Source: Bactericera cockerelli (lineage: Eukaryota > Arthropoda > Insecta > Hemiptera > Triozidae). Taken from it: a DNA stretch of 64,000 nt. Position 1 is the stretch's first letter. Each line of letters begins with the position of its first letter. The translations under genes and the position numbers were made by a program. Where the stretch lies: assembly GCA_024516035.1 (NCBI GenBank), contig CM044964.1, positions 15,020,575 to 15,084,574 on the forward strand, in the 5' to 3' direction. Below the pieces are notes generated by a model. That model did no database searches. It was not told where the DNA came from and worked only from the letters and a program-made list of their open reading frames with translations. Shown here in pieces: positions 42,408-55,624 of the stretch.

Positions 42408-43352
42408 AGTCTTGAAGAACGCAAGTTGTTGTGTCCGTGAAGATAGCACCCGACAATGAAGCTAGAATTTTGTACCACCTACCCTAATAATGTACTAATT
42501 ATGTACTGTTAGGAAACAACAAACCCCGAATTTTGTCTCCAACCGTACCCCAGAGAGCGTTAAAACATGTCTGCTAAGACTTCACGCTAGCAACCCGACA
42601 ATTGAAGCAAATTTTGTACACCTACCATAATAATGTACTAATTATGTACTGGTTAGGACAACAATCCCCGAATTATGTACTCCACCGTAACCCCAGAAGA
42701 GGTTGAAAATTCGGTGCTACCTTCACGATTTAACCGATGAGCTAGAATATTTGTACCGCATACCAAAATAATCTCTGAATTATTACTCCTAGGAAACAAC
42801 AAACCAATACCCCGAATTTTGTAACTCCAACCGAACGCCAGGAAGAAGGTTTAAACACAAAAAACCCACCCCCCGCTTCGCCTTATTGAAACGCAAATCA
42901 GATGCAAACTGTATGGAAACCCCGTGCTCTTCCTCATTGTGCATTGCAACGAAGCGATTGGGAGCAGAGGTGCGGGGGGACTCCACGTTTTTGGTCTCAT
43001 GAATTAAACCATAGGTTCTCAACAGTGGTACTTACTTTCACTTACTACAACGTACTACTCCTCGGGGGACAATTTCAAGATGGTAAACCACGGAAAACGA
43101 CGGAAACGGGCTACGCATCACGGACGCGCGCGCGCCGACGCGACACCGAAAGTCAATTTCAGTTGTACACAAAATAAGATAAAATTTTTGACCGTAACAC
43201 AAAGACCGTGAAAGAATAATAAAATTAGGTTCAACACTATAGTTTTAGGTTGATTTTTTGATGAAAATCAAATCATAAACGCTTCTGAAATTTTCAATTT
43301 TTTTTTTCTTTTTTAAAAAATCTCTCCCGTACTTCATATCTATACATTGTCT

Positions 43353-43550
43353 GGCCGGTAACTCAAGGGTAAAGGCGAACACTGTGAACTCAGATTTTCC
43401 AAACGTCAAAATTTCGAATCCAAGTCGGGACATGACAAGATAAACTTCTGTTTGGAATTCTTATCACATGATCTTGGCTTGCTGCTGGGGAAAATGAGAT
43501 TTTAAATTTGTGTACTAATTCGGCAGTATAAACAAGCCGATATTTTTATT
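43353..43550 (+). mobile_element. SINE family C, unit 2 copy
   Basis: Counterpart of 31,891 with small indels (CTGGCCGGTAACTCAAGGG). Confidence 0.7.
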
Positions 43551-43598
43551 ATTCATTATGTAATTACCAGTAGCGTAGCCAGGGGGGGGGGGGGGGGG

Positions 43599-46500
43599 TG
43601 TGGGATTCTACCACATAAAAAAAAAAAACAGTTCTTTTAAACATTCATTGCTTTTAATTCCAAAAACAATTTATTTTTACAATAAAGAATTTTCAACTCA
43701 AGAAAAAATGAAAGAACAAGGAACGAAACTAACTTTATTTCGTGGAAAAACTACTTATTGAAGACTGAGGAAAATTGCTTTTCCCGGTTTTCTCGAAGGC
43801 TAAAAATATTAAACTGACCAAAATACCAACTTCGCAATTCGCGACATTCCCCCACTGAGAAAAAAACAAACAATAACTAAATTCAAATAATAATGTAAAA
43901 AAATGAGCAAATAATGAAAGGTTGTCAAAATAAATATGTAAACCAGTTGAGTAAAAAAGTTGTCAAATGGGTAAATATTATAGGTTCAGTCATAAAAATA
44001 GTTAAGTAATAAAGTTGTCAAAATGGGTAAATAATATAGGTTCAGTCATAAAAATAGTTCAAGTATTTTCCCAAAAGTATTAGCCCAAATTCAAATGGGT
44101 ATAATAAAGACACAGGTCGAACACATATTTGTCCTTTTAATTTTAAAAAAAAAATAATTAAAAATTATATTAATAATTAATAAAATCAGAAATGGTTTAA
44201 AAATACCATTCAAGCAGGTGAGTGGAGATCAACAGTTAAAATAAGAAGGAAGCATGGTAAGGTAAATAATTACATTGTTTATTTGTATTTTCCCGGACTT
44301 ATCTGTGTTCTATGTTTTCCTTTCTCAAGTTGATCTTGAAACGTATCGTGACACTTTTCCAGCACTCCATCGTCTCGATGTCGGCTTGATTAACGACTTC
44401 AACGTCCGATTGAAAGTCCGTAATTTGACTGTACTGAGACTTGGATTTATCGCGCCAGGGAAAACTCACGGAATATCTTTTATCTTGAAACTTCAAGTCC
44501 CTTTTTAAAATTCATTAAAGCTAAATCATCCTCGGAAATATTAGGTTTATCTTTTATACCTAATGTTTCTAAATCCCAGAAAATTTTTAAATCTTGACCA
44601 GCCTGTAATGGAAATTGGTTTAAGAAACAGTGTAGTACCTACATAAGTCTGACTTGGACTTTCGGGTTACCTTCTTTAACATCTGGTTTAAGAAACAGTG
44701 TAGTATCTACATAAATCTGACTTGGACTTTTGTTCCTTCTTTGACATTGGTTTAAGAAACAGTTTTAGTACCTACATAAGTCTGACTTGGACTTTCATTA
44801 CGTTACCTTCTTTACACAAAGGAAAACACCACTGAACACATACCCAAATAATGTATCCAAAAGAAATGATTGTCCATTATTTTAATCCTTTGTCCCGTTA
44901 CAAACTGAGAATAATAATCATTACCGATAAGTAAATCAATTTCACTTTCATTACCAGTCTCAAAATACTCATCAGCTAATTGGTATGAAGTTTTAATCTG
45001 TGTGATTAATGAACTATTATGGACATCACTATTACCATGTCCCACTATAGTAGGTGTGACTGAAAGATTAAGATTATAAAACTTACCTTGACTGTCGCAA
45101 ATACCTACAGTTGTGCCCTCGTACCTTAATTGACTTAGGAGCGAGCTCACCAAAAGTATAAACATTTATATTTTTTCCACTATCTGTTTTAAGTCCTAAT
45201 TTATGAACTAATTTATCACTCACATAATGGAGGTCGAACCACAATCCAGAACAGCGCTTACCATTGTACCTACTTTGGTTAAACCTTTTATAACATAAAT
45301 ACTGGCTGTCTGTAAAAATACCTTGTTGCTTTTGTTAGAAGTGAGCGATGTAAACTCCGCCGTTTCTTTGAGAATTTTGCTTACCGCGGGATTCAAACTG
45401 GGATCCATAGCTGCAAAGGATGAAGGTCTTTTGTAAGCCGTGCTCAAATTCTGATTTCGTTGGGAATCGGAACCAAGAAGTCACTTGCGTGATCGTGATA
45501 ATTACCATCTCCGCATTGATCTGACAGCTTACTTATAAAGGTTCGATTCCCGTGAATGTCGTGTTGCTTGGTTGAGTGGTGCTGAGGACTAAATTTATAA
45601 GGACATAATGACCTGTGATGTTTACCTTTTTCTTTACAGTGAAAACAAAGTTTGAATTTGTTAGGACAATCGAGAGAATAATGTCGGTCACTAAAACAAA
45701 TAAAACACTTACCTTTTACTTTCTCTCTTCTATGATTCAAATCTGAAAATTGACGACACTCATCGGAATAATGATCACCTTCACAAAATAAACACATTTT
45801 ATTTGTATTCCTATAGTTATTAAATTTAGTGGTTGTAATTTCAGGTGGGGTTAGTTTTCTAGTATTATGTAAATTGTCAGTACTATGAAGATCTGTCGGT
45901 GCTAAAAATTGTAATACTCGAGCTTCACTAAGCTCCTGTTTGAGTTGAGCTCTAATATCAGAAACAGATATGACTGACCCATATGTCTTGATCAATATCT
46001 TTTGTGTGTCAGGTGCTAGTTTAGAGAACACGATTAACTTAAGGACATTTTCCTGTTTTAGATCATAACCCTGGTTTTCAATTAGTCTGAACTTGAGTTC
46101 CAAGTCGGAATAATATTTATGTATGTCAGTACACTTGTAAGAGAGTGGTCGCATTTTACTTATTTCGTCAAATAATTTAGTCAAAATGAAATCCTTAGAA
46201 CTGTACTGTTCGTTCAAAATGTCTAAAGCCAATTTGTAACTCTCAGCATTCACTTGAATGCCCGTTAATTTTTCTGCTGCATTACCATATAATTGTCCTT
46301 TTAAATAATGAAATTTCTGAGTATTGTCTAGATCATTTCTACTGTCTACAAGAGACTTAAAGTTATCAATAAACTCACTATATTCTAATATTTCCCCTCC
46401 AAATTTCAATAAATTAATTTTTTGGGTAATTGACCTACACTAGAAGTTCCTAATTCCTTATAGTTATTTTTCGATACCTCCACCTTGGCCTTCAACTCCT

Positions 46501-47327
46501 CGATGTTAACATTGCAGTGAAGAGCTGTTTCCTTCACGTCCAACTCCCGCAGTGTCACCTCGACCTCGTACTTTTTCACTTCTACTTCGGAGTCTATCTT
46601 CTTCTTTTCCAGTTCTAATTTCAGCCGCTCGTGCTCCCTCTGCGATTTCTCTCGTTCTCGTTCTTCATTCTTCTTTTCTCGTTCTTCATTCTTCTTCTCT
46701 CGTTCTTCATTCTTCTTTTCTTCTTTCTCATTCTCAGCTACTGCAATCTGAATATCATTGAATCGAATCAAATCTGCCAGCTCACCTCTCCTTTCTTCAT
46801 CGGCCTCACATATGATTCCTCTACGCACCGCATCGTCTGCTTCATTCTCTTCCACCGCTTCCACAACTGCATCATACTCTCTCATAGTAACTCTACCATC
46901 TTCACACAACTTCCTCGCTGATGTTAGTTCAAAATCTGCCGAAAGTTTTCCTAGGGCTTCAGTCAATTTAATAATATCTCTCTGAACTCTTCTGTAATTT
47001 CTTTTCAATTTATCGGTTGACATAATTTATTTGTAATATTTTTAAACATAAACCACGCTCTGCTACCAATTTTATGTGGGGAATTCTACCACATAAAATA
47101 AAAAACAGTTCTTTTAAACATTCATTGCTTTTAATTCACAAAATCACAATTTATTTTTACAATAAAGAATTTTCAACTCAAGAAAAAATGAAAGAACAAG
47201 GAACGAAAACTAACTTTATTTCAGTGGAAAAACTACTTATTGAAGACTGAGGAAAATCTGCTTTCCCCGGTTTCTCGAAGGCTAAAAATATTAACTGACC
47301 AAAATACCAACTTCGCAATTCGCGACA
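43599..47327 (-). mobile_element. BEL/Pao element, unit 2 copy
   Basis: LTRs at about 43,599-43,846 and 47,075-47,327, lengths altered by indels. Same insertion site and order as 32,129-35,858. Confidence 0.85.
44296..47023 (-). pseudogene. BEL/Pao Gag-protease, frameshifted copy
   Basis: Same protein as at 32,829, but broken into pieces: a frameshift near 46,422 (longer T/G runs), a one-base loss near 45,457, another near 45,228, and several more below 45,170. The breaks coincide with the error-rich part, so they may be sequencing errors rather than mutations. Confidence 0.85.
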
Positions 47328-47593
47328 GGGGGGGGGTTTATCCCCGAAATTTAAAGATGGAGTTTACGTTAGGCGAGATTTCTGAACCCCCGAAATCCCC
47401 TCAAATTTCTGAAACCACCGAAATCCCCTCAAAAACCCCTCCCGAAATGTAATTCTAGCTACGCCACTGGTAATTACATGCTATGATTATGAACAAATTA
47501 AAAATAAGACTTTAATAGTCCTAATCGTGCAGTATAAATAAGCCGATATTATTATTTATATAATTACATGCTATGATTATTGATTAAGTAGTA

Positions 47594-47830
47594 GTCACCG
47601 TGGCAGAGTGAGTTAGCGCGCTAGGCATTGCACGCACGGTGACCTGGGTTCGATCCTCAGCGAGGTAGGATTTTTTTGCTCTGTACTTGGATGTTCGAGG
47701 TCCACTCATACCTCGTGATAAAAAATGAGTAGGTCTTTTGATGTGAAACAGCGACTAGTGGCGTAATTATAGGCAAAAAAAATCGTACAAGATAATATAT
47801 GGTATATTAAAGTGGTAAAGTCCTCTGTAA
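47594..47830 (+). mobile_element. SINE family D, unit 2 copy
   Basis: Identical to 36,126 apart from one A-run length. Confidence 0.8.
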
Positions 47831-48055
47831 CAAATAATAATAATTGCAACTTTACTGTTGGAACGGCTCCTGTTTTTGATTTATCCGCCTCCCCCCTTAA
47901 TTTTTGTTACTATCCTGCGTGTTTTCTGTGTCTTGTTAAATGTTGTCTTGATATAGATCATTTGTTATCTTACTGCTAATTTAACCACAGGAAGATCAGG
48001 TAAATAGTCTTGGTGTATGTGTGATGCAGTTTGTTTATCAAGTCATGATTTTTTT

Positions 48056-48620
48056 ATTTTTTTATTATTATTTTTTTTTCAATTCACGGAGAAATCTCCA
48101 CTATACAAGTACATTAGTTGTGTAAATAAAAAATACAAAGAAAGTAAAAAATGTCTAAAAATGCAAAAAAAAAACATAATAATAATAATAGTAAAATAAA
48201 ACAATGTAGGTACTTACATTAGCGAAGGTTTTGAGATTAGGGTAATGACACTAATACAATAAAATAATAATATAATATATCTAAAAGGTCATTGAGGAAC
48301 CAGGCCATGAAATAAAAAGTATTTGGCTTCGATAGTATTTAACGTATTGAAAAAGAAATCTATGTCCATATGATTGACTGCCTTGTTTCCTGCTCTCATT
48401 AGACGATTAGGTAGGGAAAATTTTGCAATATTGGTATTGCTTTAGTCAACATAAACAGTTCTTTACTTCTTGTGGATTTTATATTGACTCGGAAATTTAT
48501 AGCTTGTAAAACATCAGGACATTCCACAAGATTATTTAATAATTTATACAAGAAAATAATTTCATTAAGCTCCCTTCTGTTCCGAAGACTTAATAAATTG
48601 CAATTTTTTAATACATAAAG
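48056..48620 (-). mobile_element. LINE C-terminal fragment, unit 2 copy
   Basis: Counterpart of 36,585-37,150, with one base lost (TATTGC for TATTTGC near 48,437) that breaks the frame. Confidence 0.65.
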
Positions 48621-49282
48621 AAAAAAAAATAAATAAATAAAAGAATGATGAAGTCATTTGTGTATTCTGTGTTTTTGTAAGTGTTGTCTTCGAGTATCTC
48701 CCTGCTAATTTAACCACAGGAAGATACATCTAATTTGTATTGGTGTCTTTGTTTGTTGGGCAGTTTGAGTTAAGTCATTGTCTAGTCAGTGTTGTATATT
48801 GTATGTTGAGTCATGTTTTCGTAAGAGTCGTGTTACCTGTGGAGAAAGTAGAAGCATTTTTATTATTAGGAATTCCTTGTTACATAGTTTATGATAGAAG
48901 AAAAAATATAGGCATTAGGAAGTTTTTTTTTTTTTTTTTTGTACCTTTCCTCTACCTTAATTCATTAGTTGTTGTAGATAATGTGTATATAGAAAACAAA
49001 AAGTTGACAAATTTGCTATAGGAAGGTTTTTTGTCTTCTTTTATTTTTTATTTTTTTTTTTTTATTTTTTTTTTTCTTATGTCTTTTTTTCTTTATGTCT
49101 TTTTTTGGCTTTTTTATATTTACTCAAACTCAAAGTTGTGACATAATAACACAGAGAAAAAAAATGATTATTAACAGATTATATAATTTCAGAAGGAACA
49201 GACGGATTTTGTTTTGTACTCTAACTAAGGGTTTCAGGAGAGGATCATACATGTTACTTTCAGGAACATTAAACCCCAAATT

Positions 49283-49512
49283 GCCGGCGTTGCATCGATG
49301 GCGCGTTGAATGCACCAGTTCTCGTAGGATCACCGAAGTTAAGCAACGTTCAGCAAAGTGAACGTTGTTGAACGTTGCTAAACACAATAACCTCACCCAA
49401 TCCAGGCTGGGTAAGGTTAATGTGGGTAGCAGGTTTGTGAGTTTCTTGTGAATGGAGGGTAACACCCCCGTCGTGATATGACCATGCAGTTGAAAGCCAA
49501 GTTCAAAAAAAT
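49283..49512 (+). mobile_element. 5S-derived SINE, unit 2 copy
   Basis: Reads the same as 37,812-38,042. Confidence 0.85.
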
Positions 49513-50457
49513 CGATGATACAAGAGCAATGCATCATATTTCTGACAAACCATCATTGTCCAAAAACAATCTTAATCTCATCACTGGTTGTTGCACACTA
49601 TAAAAGAACTACAGTAAAATTGTCCTCACGAAACTAATATACCTAGGCACCAACATCTAATATAAAAAGCAGGGAAAAATTGTTGCCGCCAGGATTCGAA
49701 CCCGGATGAATTATATGAATTGCAAGTCGCACATGTTATCTATAAATCAAGTTGATTTTCTGTAATCAAGAAATTCTAAAGTTAATTTGAGAATTCGAGA
49801 GACAAGAAAAGAAATAAAACAATATTAAAAAATAACTAAACGTTTGTTTAGTTTATATTATACATAATCTTGTTTATATTATACAAAAGTAGAAATTTCA
49901 CTTATAAAAAAAGATTCTAAAGTACCTAACTTATCAAATGTTTGTTGATACCTTTTTTGAAAAAAAAAAAAAAAAAAAAAAAAAAATGAACTTGAAATTG
50001 TTGAAAAGATGTGAATATTCTTCTCATATTATGACCCCCAAAAACACTACTTCGTGTTTACAAAAATAAGAACGCCCCACTCAATAGAATAAGTACAATA
50101 AATTAGCTAAAAATAAATGATATCAAATTGAGAACTCCTTTATCCCCTCATTTATTTCTCTACACTCCTATCTGAATTAATTCCCTTTATGTTTATCTTT
50201 CTCTCTCTCTCTTTCTCTCTCTCTCACCTCTCTCTGTCACCTCTCTTCTCTCTCTCTCTTCTCTCTGTCTCTCTCTCTTCTCTATATCTCTCTTTCTCTC
50301 TTCTCACTCTCCTCTATAAAAAAGAGATTATTTACCGACCACCCGATCATTACCGACTACTTTAGAGACAAACACAAATTACAAAAATTGGTACAACAAG
50401 AAGTAATAAAGAACCAGTTGAACACGGCCTTATTCAGGGGGGGGGGGTGTAAATTCC

Positions 50458-50740
50458 CCCACCTGGTACAACATTTACACATATATGACATTAAATATTT
50501 AGACTTGAAAAGCCACCTCAGAATGTTTGCTGACGATTCATGTTTAATTTCTATTCACAGTAATCCCAATATTGCTGTTGAAAATGCGCAAACAAACTTA
50601 ATAAATTTACAAAGGTATTTTTACAACAATTCTATTTTCCTCAATAATAAAAAAACCGAAGTATTGTCTCTAGGGCCTATTAAAAGAATACCTGTAACAA
50701 TAAAGAAAATCTACTGTCACTCTAGAAGATGTATTGTTTA
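50458..50740 (+). pseudogene. LINE reverse transcriptase fragment, unit 2 copy
   Basis: Counterpart of 38,990-39,272, with the same FADD motif and frame. Confidence 0.8.
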
Positions 50741-50763
50741 GAAAGCTTAAATAATTATAACCA

Positions 50764-52755
50764 CACTGAAAAAAATTTTAGGTTCGTTTTTACTAAACAG
50801 TTTTGTAAAGGATTTTTAATCAAAAATTTCGTTAAAATAACAAGAAATTGATAAATCCCACTAATAGTCATTTGAGATTTTACTTGGGCGTTCGTAAGAA
50901 TAATCAATCAATTCTTGTAAATCGTCTGATCGTAAAACCAACTAACGTGTTAATTACCGCAATCAGAATATTAGTTATGTTTACCAAGTTCTGTTTTGCT
51001 GGATCTATTACCAATATATTGGTAAGATTTACAAAAAGTTTGGTTAAATCTAATAAAATTATTCTGTTAAAAATACGACCTGATTAGTACATGTCTGATA
51101 ATTAACAAACAAAAATCGTTACTCTTACCAGATTTATATATGATAAAATACACAAAACAGTATTCGTTGGTTTAACAAGATTTTATCTAAAATTACAAAA
51201 CATGTTTGTTAAATGAACCATACGGTTTCAGATTTCTGACAGATTTGTTTAGCTAAGTTTACTAAACTTTTTTGTAAAACTCGGTCGTTATGAAAATCAT
51301 TTGTAGTCCCAACGAAAGTTTTGTTAATCACCCTAGTCAATGACGGTTACAAGACTCTTTGATTAGATTTACTAAACAGAATTGTAGATTGAACAAAATT
51401 CTTGCTAAAACACGTGTGTCGAGAGACGAGAGAGACAAAAGATCTACAACAATTCATAGATACCGAAATCAATTTCAAATTAAGTTGTTTATGTTCATTG
51501 ATGGGTGATGGCCCTGTGATTATTACGTCATATCTTTTTAAAATGGTATTGTTGTTTTTTTTTCAAAATCAAATTGATTTATTTATTTAAATATTAACGT
51601 CTACTGGAGAACGTTAATATCTAAATACACAGTTAATTTTAATATTTACATAGTTAATATTAATAATGTCATGCTTGGGTTTATTCGTAGATGTTTTGTG
51701 TGCTTTGGGTTGATAGGTGGTGTGAGATTTTGGTTGTTTGATGTGTTGTCTAAGTCTGTGTTTGTTGGTTATGTTAATGTGGTTGATGTGTACTTAGTGT
51801 GTTGTGTAAGTGAGTCGTGTGAATTTGGTGATTCTTTTTTATTTATATAATAAAAAATGATTTTTGTGTTTAAGAGGTTTAAATTTTTAAAACTCTATTT
51901 TGCATAGTTATTTCATCATTTAAAACTTTAATTGTATGTATTTTAAATGTCTCTTATTGCATTTTAAACAAATGAATCAGTGTTTCTCAATAAAAGTGTT
52001 TACATACACGCCTATTTTTAAATTATTGCAATTATATTTTGAATTATTTTCTCATAATGACTTAGTAACTGACATTGTTGTAAAAGTTTACTACAGGCGT
52101 TTTTGAAGTTCACTATGATCATCAGTAAAGTTTACTGAGGGTATCAGTGAAGTTTATTGAAACTATTAGTAAAGTTTACTGAAACTATCAGTAAAATTTA
52201 CTAATATTGTTCGTGAGGTTAACTAAACGAGTCAATAGTGTGAACGAAATGCGTTGCTTAAACTTACTAAACAGTTCAGTAGATTTAACCAATCTCTGGC
52301 GTAAGCAATAACAAGTCAGGTTGTTAAATCAACTATTACTATGTTTAAAATTACAAAACACTATCATAAGCCATACTGAGTCGATTGAATGGACTAATGA
52401 AGTATTTTGTAAACTTTACTAAACAGTATTATAAATTCAACAAATTGAAAGAAGCAACCTTAATAAGCATAACAAGATGATTCGTAAGCATTATGAATGC
52501 AAGCTTGAGATCTTACTAAATACTTTAGTAAAGACAATGGAATTTTTTCTTGTCAAAAATACAATGATGAGTTTAGTAAAAGTAACTAAACATAAATTTG
52601 TTGGATGAACGAAAGACATCATTATCTTTACTAAATAGAGTTTACGAAATTTGATTTGTAATCTTAACAAAACATTTTGCTGTCACTCAATCAACCCTAA
52701 GACTTGTGAAATTTACTAAAGTTTTAGTAAGCCCTACAATAAATTTTTTTCAGTG
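50764..52755. mobile_element. 1,992-bp inverted-repeat element, unit 2 copy
   Basis: Same length as 39,296-41,287; the only differences noticed are one C-run and one T-run. Confidence 0.75.
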
Positions 52756-53512
52756 CATACATGCACCTGTGTCCCACTAGAATATACTGATAAAGCAAAA
52801 TATTTAGGGGTAATAGTAGAAAATGACTTCAAAATGAAGGAACATGTATTGCAGTTGTGTAAAAAACTTAGAATCTTACATTATAGTTTTAACAGAATAG
52901 ATGCTGACTGTTTGCCAATGTCAACTAAAAAAACAATGTACTTTTCCTTAGTAGAATCCCTGTTAAGATATGGAGTCACTCTTTATACCTTTGCCCCTGG
53001 ATATGTTCTGAATCCATTAAATTCCATCCAGACAAAAATACAAAAATTTCTTTTTAAAGATAAGAGATCTGATCTTCAACTAATGTCCCCTGTACAGCTG
53101 TCAGTTCTCATTAACATTTGTAATAATTATTACGAAGAAAAATTTCGTAAAATAATAGGAGCGGATTACAACTTTTGTCACAAAAAGAAATTCGAAAAAT
53201 ATTTTCCGAATAATAAGTATGGGGACAGAACATTGGCATTTAAAATACCGACACTGCTAGACCAATACTGTTCTGAATCTTTAGAGGAAAAGAATATTAA
53301 TGTTGTCAAGAAAAAGGTCAAACGAATATTATTTTCATAAAAATATTACTATGTATAAGTGTTTTTCAACCATCACATTATTATACAATTTTCATTCATA
53401 AATTAGACAAGTGTTAACTTAGGGAGGATCAGCAATATCTCCTCAGAAGTTTGCATAAGCTTAGGAGATAATATTAAGAAATATTATTATTGTACAAATA
53501 AAAAAAACCATA
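52756..53512 (+). pseudogene. LINE ORF2 C-terminal part, unit 2 copy
   Basis: Frame to 53,340 identical in translation to the 41,288 copy; 3' UTR differs by A-run length. Confidence 0.8.
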
Positions 53513-53514
53513 TT

Positions 53515-53640
53515 ATTCAATTCAATTCAATTCTCTCTCTCTCTATCTCTCTTTCTCTATCTCTCTCTCTTTCTCTCTCTCTCTTTCTCTTTCTCTTTCT
53601 CTCTCTCTCTCTCTCTCTGTGTCTCTCTATCACTCTCTAT
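53515..53640. repeat. CT microsatellite, unit 2 copy
   Basis: Counterpart of 42,046-42,175. Confidence 0.9.
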
Positions 53641-53681
53641 CGGGTGCCAACTTCACGCCGGACAACATGTACAAAGTTCCA

Positions 53682-53918
53682 AGTATTTTTTGAACTTGCC
53701 CTACAACTGCATTGCATGGTCATATCACGACGGGGATGTTACCCTCCATTCGTAGGAAACTCACAAACCTGCTACCCACATTAACCTCACCCAGCCTGGG
53801 TTGGGTGAGATTAATGTGTTAAGCAACGTTAAACAACGTTTACCTCGCTAAACGTTGCTTAACCTCGGTGATCCTGAGAGAACTGGTGCATTCAACGCGC
53901 CAGCGACGCCACGCTGGC
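53682..53918 (-). mobile_element. 5S-derived SINE in right arm
   Basis: Reversed: 5S head (GGCGCGTTGAATGCACCAGT) through the tail to CAAGTTCAAAAAATACTTG. It is the mirror partner of 37,812 and shows what the sequence interrupted at 42,407 should look like. Confidence 0.85.
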
Positions 53919-53979
53919 AATTTGGAGTTTCATGTTCCTGAAATATATTATGTCACAACTTGGTGGGTAGCGCTGAATT

Positions 53980-54207
53980 ATAGGACTATACCACCTTAAT
54001 ATACAATATCTTGTACAATTTTTGGCTATAATTCCGCCACTGGTCGCTGTTTCACATCAAAAGAGCTACTCATTTTTCCTCACGAGATATATATGAGTGG
54101 ACCCCGAACATCTAAGTACAGAGCAGAAAAATCCTATCTCTCTGGGGATCGAACCAAGGTTACCGTGTGTGCAATGCCTAGCGCGCCAACTCACTCTGCC
54201 ACCTTGA
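53980..54207 (-). mobile_element. SINE family D in right arm
   Basis: Reversed family D with B box GGTTCGATCC; a few substitutions from the left-arm copy (AAGGTGGCAGAGTGAGTTGG). Confidence 0.8.
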
Positions 54208-54232
54208 CTACTACTTAATCATAGCATGTAAT

Positions 54233-54980
54233 TATATAAATAATAATAATAATAATATCGGCTTGTTTATACTGCCGAATTAGGACTATTAGGTAAAGTC
54301 TCATTTTCCCAGCAGCAAGTCAAGATCATGTGATAAGAATTCCAAACAGAAGGTATCTTGTCATGTCCTCACTTGGATTCGAACCCACGACGTTTTAAAA
54401 ATCTGTGTTCACAGTGTTCCGTTTGTTAGGAAAAAGGAAAATATAAAATTGAAAATTTCAGAAGCGATTTATGATTTATTATAAAAGTAAACAGTAATAG
54501 GTATACAGAGTATGACATTATGTTATTACCGATAAGGCGGCGGACTTGTAACCTGGAGGTCGGTGGTTCAAGTCATAATGGTAATTACATAATGAATAAT
54601 AATAATATCGGCTTGTTTATACTGCCGAATTAGTACCATTAAAGTCTCATTTTCCCAGCAGCAAGCCAAGATCATGTGATAAAAATTCCAAACAGAAGTT
54701 TATCTTGTCATGTCCCGACTTGGATTCGAAATTTTGACGTTTGGAAAATCTGAGTTCACAGTGTTCGCCTTTACCATTGAGTTACCGGCCCAGACAATGT
54801 AGTAGATATGAAGTACGGGAGAGAGTTTGAATAAAGGAAAATATAAAATTGAAAATTTCAGAAGCGATTTATGATTTATTATAAAAGTAAACAGTAATAC
54901 TCGTAGGTATACAGAGTATGACATTATGTTATTACCGATAAGGCGGCGGACTTGTAACCTGGAGGTCGGTGGTTCAAGTC
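54233..54980 (-). repeat. Tandem duplication inside right arm
   Basis: Two units (about 54,233-54,574 and 54,591-54,980) each hold a reversed family C SINE, the block GAAAATATAAAATTGAAAAT, TACAGAGTATGACATTATGT, and a SINE B head ending GGTGGTTCAAGTC. The left arm has one unit. Confidence 0.85.
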
Positions 54981-55060
54981 CCGGTTTCAGCATAGATTGA
55001 GTAAAGCGAGTTTGAGTAGTTGTGACATCACGAAAGTGAATAGCACAAATATGATAACTT
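54933..55060 (+). mobile_element. SINE family B in right arm
   Basis: GGCGGCGGACTTGTAACC, GGTTCAAGTCCCGGTTTC, TGAGTAGTTGTGACATCACG; mirror of 31,625-31,745. Confidence 0.8.
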
Positions 55061-55244
55061 ATTACTTATTACATAATACCATACTTAACACAATTCCACA
55101 AAGAAGCTGACGTTAAAAAATAAGGTAGGTACATACCTACCAAAGTAATGTGAGCTTATAAACGTCACATCAATAAACGATTGTTTATCTTCGTCAGCAA
55201 CGCCTGCATCTGAGTTATCTGCGACGAAAAAAAAATGGAAAGGG

Positions 55245-55500
55245 TAGACCTATCTACATTCTGTGAGATTACCTACTCTTCTCCGAAACAATTGCATCAA
55301 TATCAGGCTAAATGTTACTTATTTTAACGCGAATGTCAGAGGACACATCTAACTTACTCCTATACTTGTTTTTCAAATACATCATTTGAGAAAAGCCAAA
55401 TTCGCACATGTACCTAAATGGTAACAAAGGGTAGTAGGTACAATTTTGTGCACCTGAAATTGTCCCGAGTACCACTGTTTGAGAACCTATGGTTTAATAC
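55245..55500 (-). pseudogene. hAT transposase C-terminal relic in right arm
   Basis: The minus strand reads MCEFGFSQMMYLKNKYRSKL, DVSSDIRVK, one stop, then PDIDAIVSEKS. No SINE interrupts it, unlike the left copy. A ~140-bp part of the left arm (about 30,890-31,025) is missing here. Confidence 0.7.
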
Positions 55501-55624
55501 GTGCACCGACAACGTGAAGTCCCCCCACACTTCTGCTCCCATCGCTGCGTTGCAATGGAAGAGGTGAGGCGCGGGGTTCCATGTAGTTCTGTATGTGATT
55601 TGCGTTTCAATAGGCGAGGCGGGG

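Larger units (their letters stand above)
42408..53874. repeat. Direct repeat, unit 2 (11.47 kb), probable assembly duplicate
   Basis: It starts with AGTCTTGAAGAACGCAAGTTG, matching DNA outside the composite element. 42,408-45,470 carries many one-base indels and substitutions relative to unit 1, plus a ~790-bp loss (31,010-31,802) and a ~70-bp GC-rich insertion near 43,040-43,140. From ~45,470 on I found differences almost only in homopolymer length. Confidence 0.85.
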
